DNA of 64,000 bases from Bradyrhizobiaceae bacterium PARB1. GTDB taxonomy: Bacteria > Pseudomonadota > Alphaproteobacteria > Rhizobiales > Xanthobacteraceae. Positions 36,857 to 45,309 of the stretch are shown here, piece by piece. How positions within the stretch are numbered: position 1 is the stretch's first letter; each line of letters begins with the position of its first letter. The translations under genes and the position numbers were made by a program. The DNA lies in the NCBI GenBank assembly GCA_002256345.1, contig NKIY01000017.1:1-64000 (forward strand), read 5' to 3'. The notes under the pieces are model-generated. The model saw nothing but the letters and a program-made list of their open reading frames with translations, searched no databases and was not told where the DNA came from.

Positions 36857-37234
36857 TTATTTTTTCTTTGTCGGCGCCGGTGTGGCGCAGAAGATATCGT
36901 AGATGACCGAGATAACGCGTCGCACATCGTCGTTGGCGAGGCTGTAATAGATCGTCTTGCCGTCGCGGCGCGTCTCGACCATGCCGTCATAGCGCAAGCG
37001 CGCGAGCTGTTGCGACACCGCGGACTGCCGCAGCGACAGGATGTTTTCGAGTTCGGACACCGAGCGTTCACGCTCGGCCAGCAGGCACAGCAGCAGCAGG
37101 CGGTTCTCGTGCGAGATCGCTTTCAGGAAATTGCTGGCCTTGCGGGCCTTGCGCATCAACTGGTCGAGTTCGGGGGAATATTCCGCCCCGTCCCGCAATT
37201 CGTCTTCGAGTTCGGATGAGATGATGGAAGCCAT
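36857..37234 (-). CDS. soxR: ArsR-family persulfide-responsive repressor (SoxR/BigR/SqrR type)
   Basis: A 125-residue winged-helix protein. The recognition region is LSLRQSAVSQQLARL (67-81) and the wing follows at about 83-97 (RRDGKTIYYSL). It has just two Cys, C50 in LLLLCLLAE and C116 in DIFCATP, 66 residues apart; this equals the spacing of the sensor pair in BigR and SqrR, which form a tetrasulfide with reactive sulfur and then release DNA. It most likely represses the sox and yedE genes until thiosulfate or sulfide is present. Confidence 0.9.
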   Translation of the reverse strand: MASIISSELEDELRDGAEYSPELDQLMRKARKASNFLKAISHENRLLLLCLLAERERSVSELENILSLRQSAVSQQLARLRYDGMVETRRDGKTIYYSLANDDVRRVISVIYDIFCATPAPTKKK

Positions 37235-37266
37235 AGGGAAGCGCGTGTCCCGCGAATGTTGGAGCG

Positions 37267-37665
37267 TCAGGAACGATTGGCGTTGGGCTGTGAGGTCGTC
37301 AGTCTGGCGGCATACTTTCCGAGCAAGCCCCAGAAGGATTCGTCATTCATGTAACCGGTGATGCGGCCGATCTCGTGGCCATCATCGACGATTACAAAGG
37401 TCGGCGTGAAACGCACCGGCGATGCCAGCGTGAAGCCCGGCGCCTTGTCGCGATCCATGTTGATGCGGCGCAGCGGAAGCACCTTGGCTTCGTCGGTCTT
37501 GTCGTAACTGGGGGCGATCTCGCGATTCCATCGCGCGCACCAGACGCAGCCGTCGCGCTCGAACATCACGAGCTCGGACGCCGCGGCGCTGCCGGACGCC
37601 AGCGCGGCGGTCATCATCAGCAAGGCTGCGATCAGCGAAGTTTTCAGCGCCAGTCTTGACATCAT
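37267..37665 (-). CDS. soxS: SoxS-like periplasmic thioredoxin-fold protein
   Basis: A protein of 132 residues or one fewer (adjacent ATGs at 37665 and 37662) with a signal peptide ending SGSAAAS and a thioredoxin domain whose active site is CVWC (in FERDGCVWCARW). The cis-Pro region VRFTPTFVIVDDG is present. In Paracoccus, SoxS is a periplasmic thiol-disulfide protein that keeps SoxYZ active. It starts 49 bases from soxV on the opposite strand and lies 32 bases upstream of soxR, with which it is probably co-transcribed. Confidence 0.82.
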   Translation of the reverse strand: MMSRLALKTSLIAALLMMTAALASGSAAASELVMFERDGCVWCARWNREIAPSYDKTDEAKVLPLRRINMDRDKAPGFTLASPVRFTPTFVIVDDGHEIGRITGYMNDESFWGLLGKYAARLTTSQPNANRS

Positions 37666-37674
37666 GTGATACAT

Positions 37675-37692
37675 ATACACGAATTCGAATAT
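37675..37692. promoter_or_regulatory. Candidate SoxR/BigR operator between soxS and soxV
   Basis: An AT-rich imperfect palindrome, ATACACGAATTCGAATAT, matches its own reverse complement at 14 of 18 positions. It is centred in the 49-base gap between the divergent soxS and soxV starts, where one bound repressor could block both promoters. BigR-type regulators are known to prefer AT-rich palindromes that overlap promoters. Confidence 0.5.
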
Positions 37693-37714
37693 TTATACCA
37701 GAGTCGGGCTCGCC

Positions 37715-38458
37715 GTGCTGTCATCGATCTCATTGCTTGGAGCACTCGGCGCAGGTCTGTTGTCGTTCCTGTCGCCATGCGTGCTGCCGCTGGTGCCGCC
37801 CTATCTCTGCTTTCTCGCGGGCGTCAGCCTGGACGAACTCGACGATCGTGGCGGGCAGGACGGCTGGCGGCCGAATATGCGGGTCGTGGTGCTGTCCTTT
37901 GCATTCGTACTGGGCTTCGCCACGGTCTTCGTTGCGCTCGGCGCGTCGGCATCGCTGATCGGCAAGGCCATCACGGCGCATTTCGAAACGCTTGGCATCA
38001 TTGCGGGTGCGCTGATCGTCGTGCTCGGACTGCATTTTCTTGGCGTCTTCCGCATCGGATTGCTGTTTCGGGAGGCGCGCTTTCAGGCCGCGCGCAAGCC
38101 GGCCGGTTTTCTCGGCGCCTATGTCGTGGGGCTGGCTTTTGCCTTTGGCTGGACACCATGTGTGGGGCCTGTGCTGGCGGCGATCCTGATGGTGGCAGGC
38201 GCCGAGAGCGCCCCCGTGCAGGGCGCGCTGCTGCTTGCGGCCTATGCGCTCGGGATTGGTATCCCTTTCATGCTGGCCTCGCTGTTTTCAGGGCCTTTCA
38301 TCCGCCTGATGATGCGGCTGCGCCGGCACATGCCCGTGATCGAGAAGGTGATTGGTGGCGGGCTTGTCGTGACCGGCATTCTGTTTTTGACTGGCGGCAT
38401 GCCGCGGATTTCAGGCTGGATGCTGGAAACCTTTCCAGCGATCGGGACCCTTGGGTGA
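37715..38458 (+). CDS. soxV: SoxV, CcdA-like thiol-reductant membrane transporter
   Basis: This 247-residue CcdA/DsbD-type protein has six membrane spans. The redox Cys pair sits in SPCVLPLVPPYL (first span) and GWTPCVGPVLA (fourth span). It carries electrons from cytoplasmic thioredoxin across the membrane to SoxW. Start GTG 37715 is chosen because hydrophobic CcdA-like sequence begins there. The stop lies 19 bases before the soxW start. Confidence 0.9.
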   Translation: MLSSISLLGALGAGLLSFLSPCVLPLVPPYLCFLAGVSLDELDDRGGQDGWRPNMRVVVLSFAFVLGFATVFVALGASASLIGKAITAHFETLGIIAGALIVVLGLHFLGVFRIGLLFREARFQAARKPAGFLGAYVVGLAFAFGWTPCVGPVLAAILMVAGAESAPVQGALLLAAYALGIGIPFMLASLFSGPFIRLMMRLRRHMPVIEKVIGGGLVVTGILFLTGGMPRISGWMLETFPAIGTLG

Positions 38459-38477
38459 TGCGGATCGGGAGGATCGG

Positions 38478-39056
38478 ATGAGCGGTGGAATGACGAGGCG
38501 GCATGCGCTTGCGGCGATCGGCATCGGCATAACCGCGCTGCGGAGCGCGCCGGCATCGGCGAAGGCGACGCTGGGTGACGACGGGCTCTACCAGATGGAC
38601 TGGTATCTCGAGAGTTTTCTCGATCTCGGCGAGGATCTCGCAGGCGCGACAGCCAAGGGCAAACGCTTCGCCATCATGTGGGGCCTCAAGGGCTGTCCCT
38701 CATGCAAGCGTCTGCACGAAAGCTATATGACCGATCCGAAAATCGAGACCTACATCCGCGACAATTTCGAGATCCTGCATCTCAATCATATCGGCTCCCG
38801 CGAGGTCACCGATTTCGACGGTCGCAAGCGCGGCGAGAAGGCCTTTGGCGAAGCTTATGGCATTCGCTTTACGCCGACGATCCAGTTCTTCCCGGAGACA
38901 GCAGCGGGTCTCGCTGCGAAGAGCGGGCAGGCGCGTGAAGTCGCCCGCATGCCCGGATTGCTGGAGCCCACGGAATTTCTCGCGATGTTCCGTTATGTCC
39001 GTGAAAAGGGCTATGAAACGGCGCCATTTCCGGAGTGGCTGAAGAAACAGGCCTGA
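38478..39056 (+). CDS. soxW: SoxW, periplasmic thioredoxin
   Basis: From ATG 38478 (GGAGG five bases upstream) this is a 192-residue protein with a Tat-type signal (TRRHALAAIGIGITALRSAPASA) and a thioredoxin-like domain with active site KGCPSCKRLH and cis-Pro region IRFTPTIQFF. It accepts electrons from SoxV and is thought to reduce Sox proteins in the periplasm. It is the end of the short + strand unit soxVW. Confidence 0.88.
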   Translation: MSGGMTRRHALAAIGIGITALRSAPASAKATLGDDGLYQMDWYLESFLDLGEDLAGATAKGKRFAIMWGLKGCPSCKRLHESYMTDPKIETYIRDNFEILHLNHIGSREVTDFDGRKRGEKAFGEAYGIRFTPTIQFFPETAAGLAAKSGQAREVARMPGLLEPTEFLAMFRYVREKGYETAPFPEWLKKQA

Positions 39057-39096
39057 TTACGAGGCCGGTCTGCTGAGGCGTATTTGAATAGAACCC

Positions 39097-39220
39097 TGTC
39101 CCGGACGCGCCGCAGCGTGAAACGCTGCTGCGCAGAGCCGGGACCGTACCAGGCGCCGGAGTTTGTAACGGTCCCGGCTCTGCGAAGCGGCATGAGAATG
39201 CCGCGTCGCGTCCGGGACAC
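39097..39220. repeat. Dispersed palindromic repeat TGTCCCGGACGCG, full copy 1
   Basis: A 124-base element bounded by TGTCCCGGACGCG and CGCGTCCGGGACA, with inner arms AGAGCCGGGACCGT and ACGGTCCCGGCTCT. A second full copy lies at 49069-49193 and a collapsed copy at 54379-54424. It sits between the convergent soxW and GlcG-like genes. Confidence 0.8.
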
Positions 39221-39244
39221 CCCCATCTGTTTAACGAAGCTCGT

Positions 39245-39745
39245 TCAGAAGTCGAGCTTGTCCTGGATCGCGGCAATGCCGGCCTTGGCACATGCTTCAT
39301 CTGCATCGCCGCCGGGCGCGCCGGACACGCCGATGGCGCCGAGCGTCGCGCCGCCGCTTTCGATCATGAGGCCGCCACCGATGATCACGACGTTCGGCAG
39401 ATTGCGCAGGCCTGCCTGCATCATGCCGGGCTGGCTGATCGCGTTGAGTTCCGTGGTGCTGTTGCGGAAAGTCGCTGAAGTCCATGCCTTGCCGGTGGCG
39501 GTCGGCGGTGTGTGAGGTCCGGCAAAGCGGTCGCGCAGCAGCACTTGCGGCGTGCCGAAGCGATCGACCACAGCGACGGCGACCTGATAGCCGCGCTTCT
39601 GGCAATCCTTTAGTGCGGCCCGCGCCGCATCGAGCGCCAGCTCAAGTCCGAGCGACTTGTAGCTGACCACGGCTTCTTCCGCGCGCGCCATCGATGATGC
39701 GGCGATCGACAGCGCAATGGCAGCCACCAGGGTTTTCATTGTCAT
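39245..39745 (-). CDS. Exported GlcG/HbpS-family protein in the sox cluster
   Basis: A 166-residue protein with a signal peptide (LVAAIALSIAASSMARA) and a GlcG/HbpS (PduO-C-like) domain, showing VAVVDRFGTPQVLLRDRFAG and a Gly-rich VVIIGGGLMIESGGATLGAIGVSG. Members of this fold bind haem or cobalamin-like ligands; the function here is unknown. It is the last gene of soxA-soxX-glcG-like, 21 bases after soxX, so it belongs to the thiosulfate-oxidation transcript. Confidence 0.82.
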   Translation of the reverse strand: MTMKTLVAAIALSIAASSMARAEEAVVSYKSLGLELALDAARAALKDCQKRGYQVAVAVVDRFGTPQVLLRDRFAGPHTPPTATGKAWTSATFRNSTTELNAISQPGMMQAGLRNLPNVVIIGGGLMIESGGATLGAIGVSGAPGGDADEACAKAGIAAIQDKLDF

Positions 39746-39766
39746 GTCGATCGACGCTTTCTCTTG

Positions 39767-40396
39767 TTACTTGTTGATCGGCGATTCCGGGTCGAACAGG
39801 AATGCGATGATGTCCTTGATCTGCTGCTCGTTCAGCACCTTGTTGACGCCGAAGCGCGGCATGTTGGAGCAGGCGAACACGGCCTGGGAATTGTACACCT
39901 TGGTATAGGCGTTCTTGATTTCCGCCGGATCATATTTGCGATCCTTGCCGTAATTGGTCAGGCTCGGCCCGAGCGTGCCGTAGCTGACTTCCTTCTGCTC
40001 CATCTGGTGGCAGGCGTAGCAGTTGCCGCCACTGACGGTGTCGGGTGGATCCGAGAACTGGCCGCCGCGGCCATTATTGGCGATCTTGGCACCTTCCTTC
40101 CAGTTGCCGAGAAATTTGCCATCGGCGGGATAGACGACCCGCGCCAGTTCACGCGCGACGATCTTGTCGGCCTCCGCGCTGGGAACGTCGTTATGATAGG
40201 CGTTGCAGGTCTTGAGCGTCTCGTCCGGCTCGATCCGTGCCTGCCATTCCGGTGGCGCCTTGCCGAAAGTCGATTTCATATAACGATCGACGAGAGCGGG
40301 ATCGGGGCCCTTGGCCGCGGTCTGTGCGAATGCCGTTGTCATCATCCATGAGCTTGCGACGAGAGCGAGCGTGGCGACTGCGAGAGATCGGTTCAT
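39767..40396 (-). CDS. soxX: SoxX, c-type cytochrome subunit of L-cysteine S-thiosulfotransferase
   Basis: The 209-residue protein starts at ATG 40396 (AAGGAG eight bases upstream). Signal peptide ends TTAFAQ. A single haem site CYACH follows GGN, and ACSNMPRFG supplies the likely Met axial ligand. With SoxA it oxidatively couples thiosulfate to the SoxY C-terminal Cys. An extra Cys at KTCNAYHN in the N-terminal extension may be structural. It is 11 bases downstream of soxA. Confidence 0.93.
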   Translation of the reverse strand: MNRSLAVATLALVASSWMMTTAFAQTAAKGPDPALVDRYMKSTFGKAPPEWQARIEPDETLKTCNAYHNDVPSAEADKIVARELARVVYPADGKFLGNWKEGAKIANNGRGGQFSDPPDTVSGGNCYACHQMEQKEVSYGTLGPSLTNYGKDRKYDPAEIKNAYTKVYNSQAVFACSNMPRFGVNKVLNEQQIKDIIAFLFDPESPINK

Positions 40397-40407
40397 CTCA
40401 AAACTCC

Positions 40408-41232
40408 TTATCGCTTGATCGACGGCACGTTGAGTTCGCCGGCCGATGCTTGCTTCTGGAGGAATACGGTGAGGGCGGTGATGGCGTCGGAGCCATATTC
40501 CGGCACGGGCCAGCGCTGCTGACGGAAGCAATCCCACAGACGATGCTGCATGGTGCGCAGCGCGCCTTGCGAGACGCGATAGGTCGGCCAGCCGCCCATG
40601 GTTTCCTGCGCGGGTTTGCCGGGCTTGGAAAAGTTCGGCAGGCCCTGCAGACGGATGCGCTTGCCTTCGTCGGCGTGGCAGGTGGCGCAGGAGAAATCGT
40701 TGACGCCGCCGCGGCGATAGAACAGCGCCTCGCCGACGGCGAGCATTTCCTGCTCCTTGGGATGGGCGAGCGGGATATCGATCTTCATGCCATTCGACTT
40801 GTTGGCAATGAAAGCGACAAGATCTTCCATGTCGGACGCCCGGCCCGGCCCGGAGAAGCGCCGTGCGATCACGTCCTTGGTATCGAGGCCCTGGACGTTT
40901 TGCATGCACCACAGCAGCCGCTGCTCGAGATCCATGACTTTGTCGGCATCGGCGAAGTAGCGTGGAAGTTTTGCGAAGGCGCCTTCGAGTTTCCCTGCGC
41001 CAAGACCGAGATCGCATGTTTCCAACGAAACATTCTTGGTGCCGCGAGCCTCGCTCCACAACGCTTCGCCGCGATCGACGGCCAGGTAACCCGGATTGGA
41101 CATCGGGTCGGAGATCATCTCGCGATAGCGTTCGATCTCCTTCTCACTGGCGTCCTGAGCGCTGGCGCCAAGCCCCATCGCGCAGAATGCCAGAACGGCC
41201 GCTGCCGCAGACCAAATCGCGGTCTTCCTCAT
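40408..41232 (-). CDS. soxA: SoxA, catalytic subunit of L-cysteine S-thiosulfotransferase (monohaem type)
   Basis: From ATG 41232 (GGAGGGG just upstream) SoxA has 274 residues and a signal peptide ending MGLGASAQ. Only one CxxCH haem site, CATCH, is present, in the C-terminal domain. In the N-terminal domain the first haem site of dihaem SoxA is replaced by two single Cys (ETCDLG and LLWCMQN), probably a disulfide. [10 protein letters not shown] carries the catalytic Cys ligand. It is the first gene of soxA-soxX-glcG-like and is divergent from soxY. Confidence 0.93.
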   Translation of the reverse strand: MRKTAIWSAAAAVLAFCAMGLGASAQDASEKEIERYREMISDPMSNPGYLAVDRGEALWSEARGTKNVSLETCDLGLGAGKLEGAFAKLPRYFADADKVMDLEQRLLWCMQNVQGLDTKDVIARRFSGPGRASDMEDLVAFIANKSNGMKIDIPLAHPKEQEMLAVGEALFYRRGGVNDFSCATCHADEGKRIRLQGLPNFSKPGKPAQETMGGWPTYRVSQGALRTMQHRLWDCFRQQRWPVPEYGSDAITALTVFLQKQASAGELNVPSIKR

Positions 41233-41284
41233 CTGTCCCCTCCCACACCGCCGTCTCTGCGGCATTCGTGCATTTCAGATCTTT

Positions 41285-41304
41285 ACATTCAAGAAAAAGA
41301 ATAT
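41285..41304. promoter_or_regulatory. Candidate regulator site in the soxA-soxY divergent promoter
   Basis: Arms ACATTC (41285-41290) and GAATAT (41299-41304) pair at 5 of 6 positions around an AAGAAAAA spacer, inside a strikingly AT-rich stretch (41280-41335) between the divergent soxA and soxY genes. GAATAT also ends the palindrome at the soxS-soxV promoter, so both may bind the same SoxR repressor. Confidence 0.35.
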
Positions 41305-41395
41305 AATGATATGTGCAGATAAGATAGATCAGACTTGCAATCGTCAAGCGATACTATCGTAAAGGGGTGATCCAAATCCCCCAGGAGGATGTGCC

Positions 41396-41860
41396 ATGGT
41401 TCTGAAGTCGGCCGAAATGACCCGTCGCGATACGCTGGCAATGGCCGCGATTGCAGGGCTTGCCGCAGTCCTCGCCCCCCGAATGTCGTTTGCCGACGAA
41501 AAGGCCGTCGCCGAAGAAATCAAGAAACTCTACGGCGACAAGAAGTTCGAGAGCGGCAAGATCAAGCTCGATGTCCCCGAAATCGCCGAGAACGGACTCG
41601 TGGTGCCGATCAACGTCGATGTCGAGAGCCCGATGACCGACGCCGACCATGTGAAGTCGGTGCATGTGTTTGCCGAAGGCAACCCGCTGCCCGGCGTTGT
41701 GAGCTATAAGTTCACGCCGGCTTGCGGCAAGGCGTCGGCCTCGACCCGCATGCGTCTCGCCGAAACCCAGAACATCGTCTGCATCGCCGAAATGTCCAAC
41801 GGCAAGCTCTATATGGCGAAAGCCAATGTGAAGGTCACGATCGGCGGCTGCGGCGGCTAG
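41396..41860 (+). CDS. soxY: SoxY, sulfur-carrier subunit
   Basis: A 154-residue protein with AGGAGG before ATG 41396 and a Tat signal (TRRDTLAMAAIAGLAAVLAP). The Ig-like domain ends in the swinging-arm sequence TIGGCGG, whose Cys carries the thiosulfate-derived sulfur through SoxXA, SoxB and SoxCD. SoxZ has no signal peptide and is exported with SoxY. soxZ follows 48 bases downstream. Confidence 0.95.
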   Translation: MVLKSAEMTRRDTLAMAAIAGLAAVLAPRMSFADEKAVAEEIKKLYGDKKFESGKIKLDVPEIAENGLVVPINVDVESPMTDADHVKSVHVFAEGNPLPGVVSYKFTPACGKASASTRMRLAETQNIVCIAEMSNGKLYMAKANVKVTIGGCGG

Positions 41861-41908
41861 TCCCGCAAGGCCGTTCGAACAACCCATTTATCAGGCGAGG
41901 ACTTTCCC

Positions 41909-42238
41909 ATGGCAACCAAACCCACCCCGCGCGTTCGTGTCCCGTCCCAGGCCAAGGCCGGCGAGATGATCGAAATCAAGACGCTGATCTCTCACGAAAT
42001 GGAATCGGGCCAGCGCAAGGATGCGTCCGGCAAGGTCGTGCCGCGCAAGATCATCAACAAGTTCACCGCGGCCTTCAACGGCAAGACGGTGTTCGAGGCC
42101 GACTGGAATCCTGCCATCTCGGCCAATCCCTATCAGTCGTTTTTCTACAAGGCTTCGGAGTCCGGCGAATTCACCTTCACTTGGAAGGATGACGACGGCT
42201 CCGACTATGTCGCCACCAACAAGCTGACCGTGGCCTGA
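41909..42238 (+). CDS. soxZ: SoxZ, partner of sulfur carrier SoxY
   Basis: The 109-residue beta-sandwich protein without signal peptide matches SoxZ: PRVRVPSQAKAGEMIEIKTL at the start, EMESGQRKD, IINKFTAAFNGKTVF and FTFTWKDDDGS. It forms the SoxYZ heterodimer that travels by the SoxY Tat signal. It sits between soxY and soxB on the main + strand transcript. Confidence 0.95.
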   Translation: MATKPTPRVRVPSQAKAGEMIEIKTLISHEMESGQRKDASGKVVPRKIINKFTAAFNGKTVFEADWNPAISANPYQSFFYKASESGEFTFTWKDDDGSDYVATNKLTVA

Positions 42239-42288
42239 CGTTCGTCTGAACATTCACCCTTCCGGCTGGAAGGGATCATAGGTGACCA

Positions 42289-43986
42289 ATGATATCGAGG
42301 CGGGATTTCCTGCAAGCGACGGCGGCTGCGTCGGCGCTAACGATCGGTGGCGGCCTTGGCCCATTGGGCCGCGCCGCAGCACAGCAGCGCCTGACCCAGG
42401 CCGATATCCTGCGGTTCGATCCGCTGGGCACTGTGACGATCCTCTATGTCGCTGATACGCATGCGCAGCTGATGCCGCTGCATTTCCGCGAGCCTTCGGT
42501 GAATCTCGGCGTGGGCGAGGCCAAAGGCAAGCCGCCGCATCTGACCGATGCGGAATTTCGGAAGTACTTCAATATCGCCGCGGGCTCGGCAGATGCCTTT
42601 GCACTGACTGCCGATGACTTCGCGTCGCTCGCCAGGAATTACGGCCGGATGGGCGGCATGGATCGCATTGCCACGCTGATCGGTGCGGTCCGCGCCGAGC
42701 GCGGCGAGGACAAGGTGTTGCTGCTCGATGGCGGCGATAGCTGGCAGGGCAGCTGGACGTCGTTGCAGACCAAGGCTCAGGACATGGTCGATGTCATGTC
42801 CGCGCTGAAGCTCGATGCCATGGTCGGGCATTGGGAATTCACTTACGGCGCCGAGCGCGTCAAGCAGATCGCCGATAGCGCGCCCTTTGCATTTCTCGCG
42901 CAGAACATTCGCGACAATGAATGGCAGGAACCTGTCTTCGAAGCGCGAAAAATGTTTGAGCGTGGCGGCGCAAAGATCGCCGTCATCGGCCAGGCGCTGC
43001 CGCGTACGGCAGTTGCCAATCCGCGCTGGATGTTTCCGAACTGGGAGTTCGGCATTCGCGAGGAAGACATCCAGAAGCAGGTCGATGAAGCGCGCGCGGC
43101 AGGGGCGTCCATCGTCGTGCTGCTCTCGCATAACGGCTTCGATGTCGATCACAAGCTGGCCGGCCGCGTGAAGGGGCTCGACGTCATCCTCACCGCGCAT
43201 ACCCATGACGCGATGCCAGGCCTGATCAAGGTCGGCAACACCGTCCTGGTCGCGACGGGATCGCACGGCAAATTCGTCTCGCGCCTCGATATCGAGGTGA
43301 AGGACAAGAAGGTCTCCGATATCCGCTTCAAGCTGATGCCGGTGTTCGCCGATGCGATCAAACCCGATCCGGCGATGACGGCGCTGATCGACAAGGTGAG
43401 GGCGCCCTTCGCCAAGGATCTGGCGCGCGAGATCGGCAAGACGGATTCGCTGCTGTATCGCCGCGGTAATTTCAACGGCACCTTCGACGATCTGATCTGC
43501 AACGCCATGATGGCGGAGCGCGACGCCGAGATCGTGCTGTCGCCGGGATTCCGCTGGGGCGGCACGCTGATTCCAGGTGATGCCATCACCTGGGAGCAGA
43601 TCACCAACGCCACCGCGATCACCTATCCGAACTGCTATCGCAACCAGATGACGGGCGCACAGATCAAGGAAGTGCTCGAGGACGTGGCTGACAATATTTT
43701 CCATCCCGATCCGTATTTCCAGGGCGGCGGCGACATGGTCCGCATGGGCGGCATGGGCTATGCGATCGACGTCTCCAAGCCGATGGGCTCGCGCATCTCC
43801 GCGATGACACATCTGAAATCCGGCAAGCCGATTGAGGCGAGCAAGACCTACACGGTCTCCGGCTGGGCCAGCGTCAACGAGAACACGCAGGGGCCGCCGA
43901 TCTGGGACGTGGTGGCCGCGCATGTGTCGAAGGTCTCGACCGTGAAGATCGAACCGAACACGGCGGTCAAGGTGACCGGCGCCTGA
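42289..43986 (+). CDS. soxB: SoxB, SoxYZ-thiosulfonate sulfohydrolase
   Basis: A 565-residue Tat-exported dimanganese hydrolase (signal SRRDFLQATAAASALTIGGG) of the 5'-nucleotidase superfamily. Metal-site motifs in order are VADTHAQLMP, LDGGDSW, VGHWEFTYG, LSHNGFD and TAHTHDAMP. The C-terminal domain (about 385-560) holds the SoxY-arm channel. It releases sulfate from SoxY-bound thiosulfonate. Length is normal for the family. Confidence 0.96.
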   Translation: MISRRDFLQATAAASALTIGGGLGPLGRAAAQQRLTQADILRFDPLGTVTILYVADTHAQLMPLHFREPSVNLGVGEAKGKPPHLTDAEFRKYFNIAAGSADAFALTADDFASLARNYGRMGGMDRIATLIGAVRAERGEDKVLLLDGGDSWQGSWTSLQTKAQDMVDVMSALKLDAMVGHWEFTYGAERVKQIADSAPFAFLAQNIRDNEWQEPVFEARKMFERGGAKIAVIGQALPRTAVANPRWMFPNWEFGIREEDIQKQVDEARAAGASIVVLLSHNGFDVDHKLAGRVKGLDVILTAHTHDAMPGLIKVGNTVLVATGSHGKFVSRLDIEVKDKKVSDIRFKLMPVFADAIKPDPAMTALIDKVRAPFAKDLAREIGKTDSLLYRRGNFNGTFDDLICNAMMAERDAEIVLSPGFRWGGTLIPGDAITWEQITNATAITYPNCYRNQMTGAQIKEVLEDVADNIFHPDPYFQGGGDMVRMGGMGYAIDVSKPMGSRISAMTHLKSGKPIEASKTYTVSGWASVNENTQGPPIWDVVAAHVSKVSTVKIEPNTAVKVTGA

Positions 43987-44028
43987 TCCAGACGCCATCG
44001 ACGTGCAGAGACAAGGGAAGCTTGCCGC

Positions 44029-45309
44029 ATGACCAATCAGACTTCAGGGGAAACGCTCAGCCGCCGCCGCTTTCTCGGTGCCGCCGGTCTGGCCGGTGCG
44101 GGCAGTGCGCTCGCCACCATCCCCGCGCTTGCAGGCGAGACGGCGAAATCCGAAGCGCTGATCACCGACGTACAGGACTGGCAGCGCTATCTCGGCGACG
44201 GCGTCGATAAACATCCTTACGGCCTGCCGTCGAAATTCGAGAAGAATGTGATCCGGCGCGATGTGCCCTGGCTCACGGCATCGGCAGAATCATCAGTCAA
44301 TTTCACGCCGCTGCATGAACTCGACGGCATCATCACGCCGTCCGGCCTTTGCTTCGAGCGTCATCATGGCGGCGTCGCCGAGATCAATCCGGCGGATCAT
44401 CGGCTGATGATCAACGGGCTGGTGGACAAGCCGCTGGTCTTCACCATGGACGACATCAAGCGGATGCCGCGTGTCAACAAGGTGTATTTTCTGGAATGTG
44501 CCGCCAATTCCGGCATGGAATGGCGCGGCAGCCAGCTCAATGGCTGCCAGTTCACGCACGGCATGATTCACAATGTGATGTATACCGGCGTGCCGCTGAA
44601 AGTGCTACTCGACGAGGCTGGACTGAAGCCGAACGCCAAATGGCTGATGCTGGAGGGCGCTGATTCCGCGGGGATGAACCGGTCGCTGCCGATCGAGAAA
44701 GCGCTGAACGATGTCATGCTCGCTTTCGCCATGAATGGCGAGGCGCTGCGGCCGGAGCAGGGCTATCCGCTTCGTGCGGTCATTCCCGGTTGGGAAGGCA
44801 ATCTCTGGGTCAAGTGGCTGCGCCGCATCGAGGCCGGCGATCAGCCATGGCAGACGCGCGAGGAAACGTCGAAATATACCGACCTGCTCGCCGATGGCAC
44901 CTCGCGAAAGCATACTTTCGTGATGGACGCGAAATCCGTCGTCACCAATCCGTCGCCACAGGCGCCTTTGAAGCATAAAGGCCGCAATGTTCTCAGTGGT
45001 CTCGCCTGGTCCGGCCGGGGCACTGTCAAGCGAGTCGATGTTTCGCTGGATGGCGGGCGCAACTGGCAGACGGTGCGGATCGATGGTCCGGTCTTCGATA
45101 AGTCCGTGGTGCGCTTCTATGTCGATTTCGAATGGAACGGGCAGGAGCTGATGATCCAGTCGCGCGCCATCGACTCTACCGGCTACGTGCAGCCGTCGAA
45201 GGACGAGCTGCGCAAGGTGCGCGGTGTCAATTCGATCTACCACAATAACGGCATTCAGACCTGGCTGGTGCGCTCAAGCGGGGAGACTGAAAATGTCGAA
45301 ATCGGCTAG
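44029..45309 (+). CDS. soxC: SoxC, molybdenum subunit of sulfane dehydrogenase
   Basis: A 426-residue sulfite-oxidase-family protein with a Tat signal ([20 protein letters not shown]). The Moco-binding domain includes [14 protein letters not shown] with the molybdenum-ligand Cys; the C-terminal dimerisation domain is at about 290-420. With SoxD it removes six electrons from the sulfane sulfur on SoxY, so thiosulfate can be oxidised fully to sulfate without sulfur globules. It overlaps soxD by 17 bases. Confidence 0.95.
   Translation: MTNQTSGETLSRRRFLGAAGLAGAGSALATIPALAGETAKSEALITDVQDWQRYLGDGVDKHPYGLPSKFEKNVIRRDVPWLTASAESSVNFTPLHELDGIITPSGLCFERHHGGVAEINPADHRLMINGLVDKPLVFTMDDIKRMPRVNKVYFLECAANSGMEWRGSQLNGCQFTHGMIHNVMYTGVPLKVLLDEAGLKPNAKWLMLEGADSAGMNRSLPIEKALNDVMLAFAMNGEALRPEQGYPLRAVIPGWEGNLWVKWLRRIEAGDQPWQTREETSKYTDLLADGTSRKHTFVMDAKSVVTNPSPQAPLKHKGRNVLSGLAWSGRGTVKRVDVSLDGGRNWQTVRIDGPVFDKSVVRFYVDFEWNGQELMIQSRAIDSTGYVQPSKDELRKVRGVNSIYHNNGIQTWLVRSSGETENVEIG

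Noticed and set aside
42337-43998. 553-codon open frame on the minus strand opposite soxB
   Set aside because: It is a shadow frame in GC-rich DNA; soxB on the + strand has all family motifs, and the minus frame gives a His/Arg/Asp-rich sequence with no recognisable fold.
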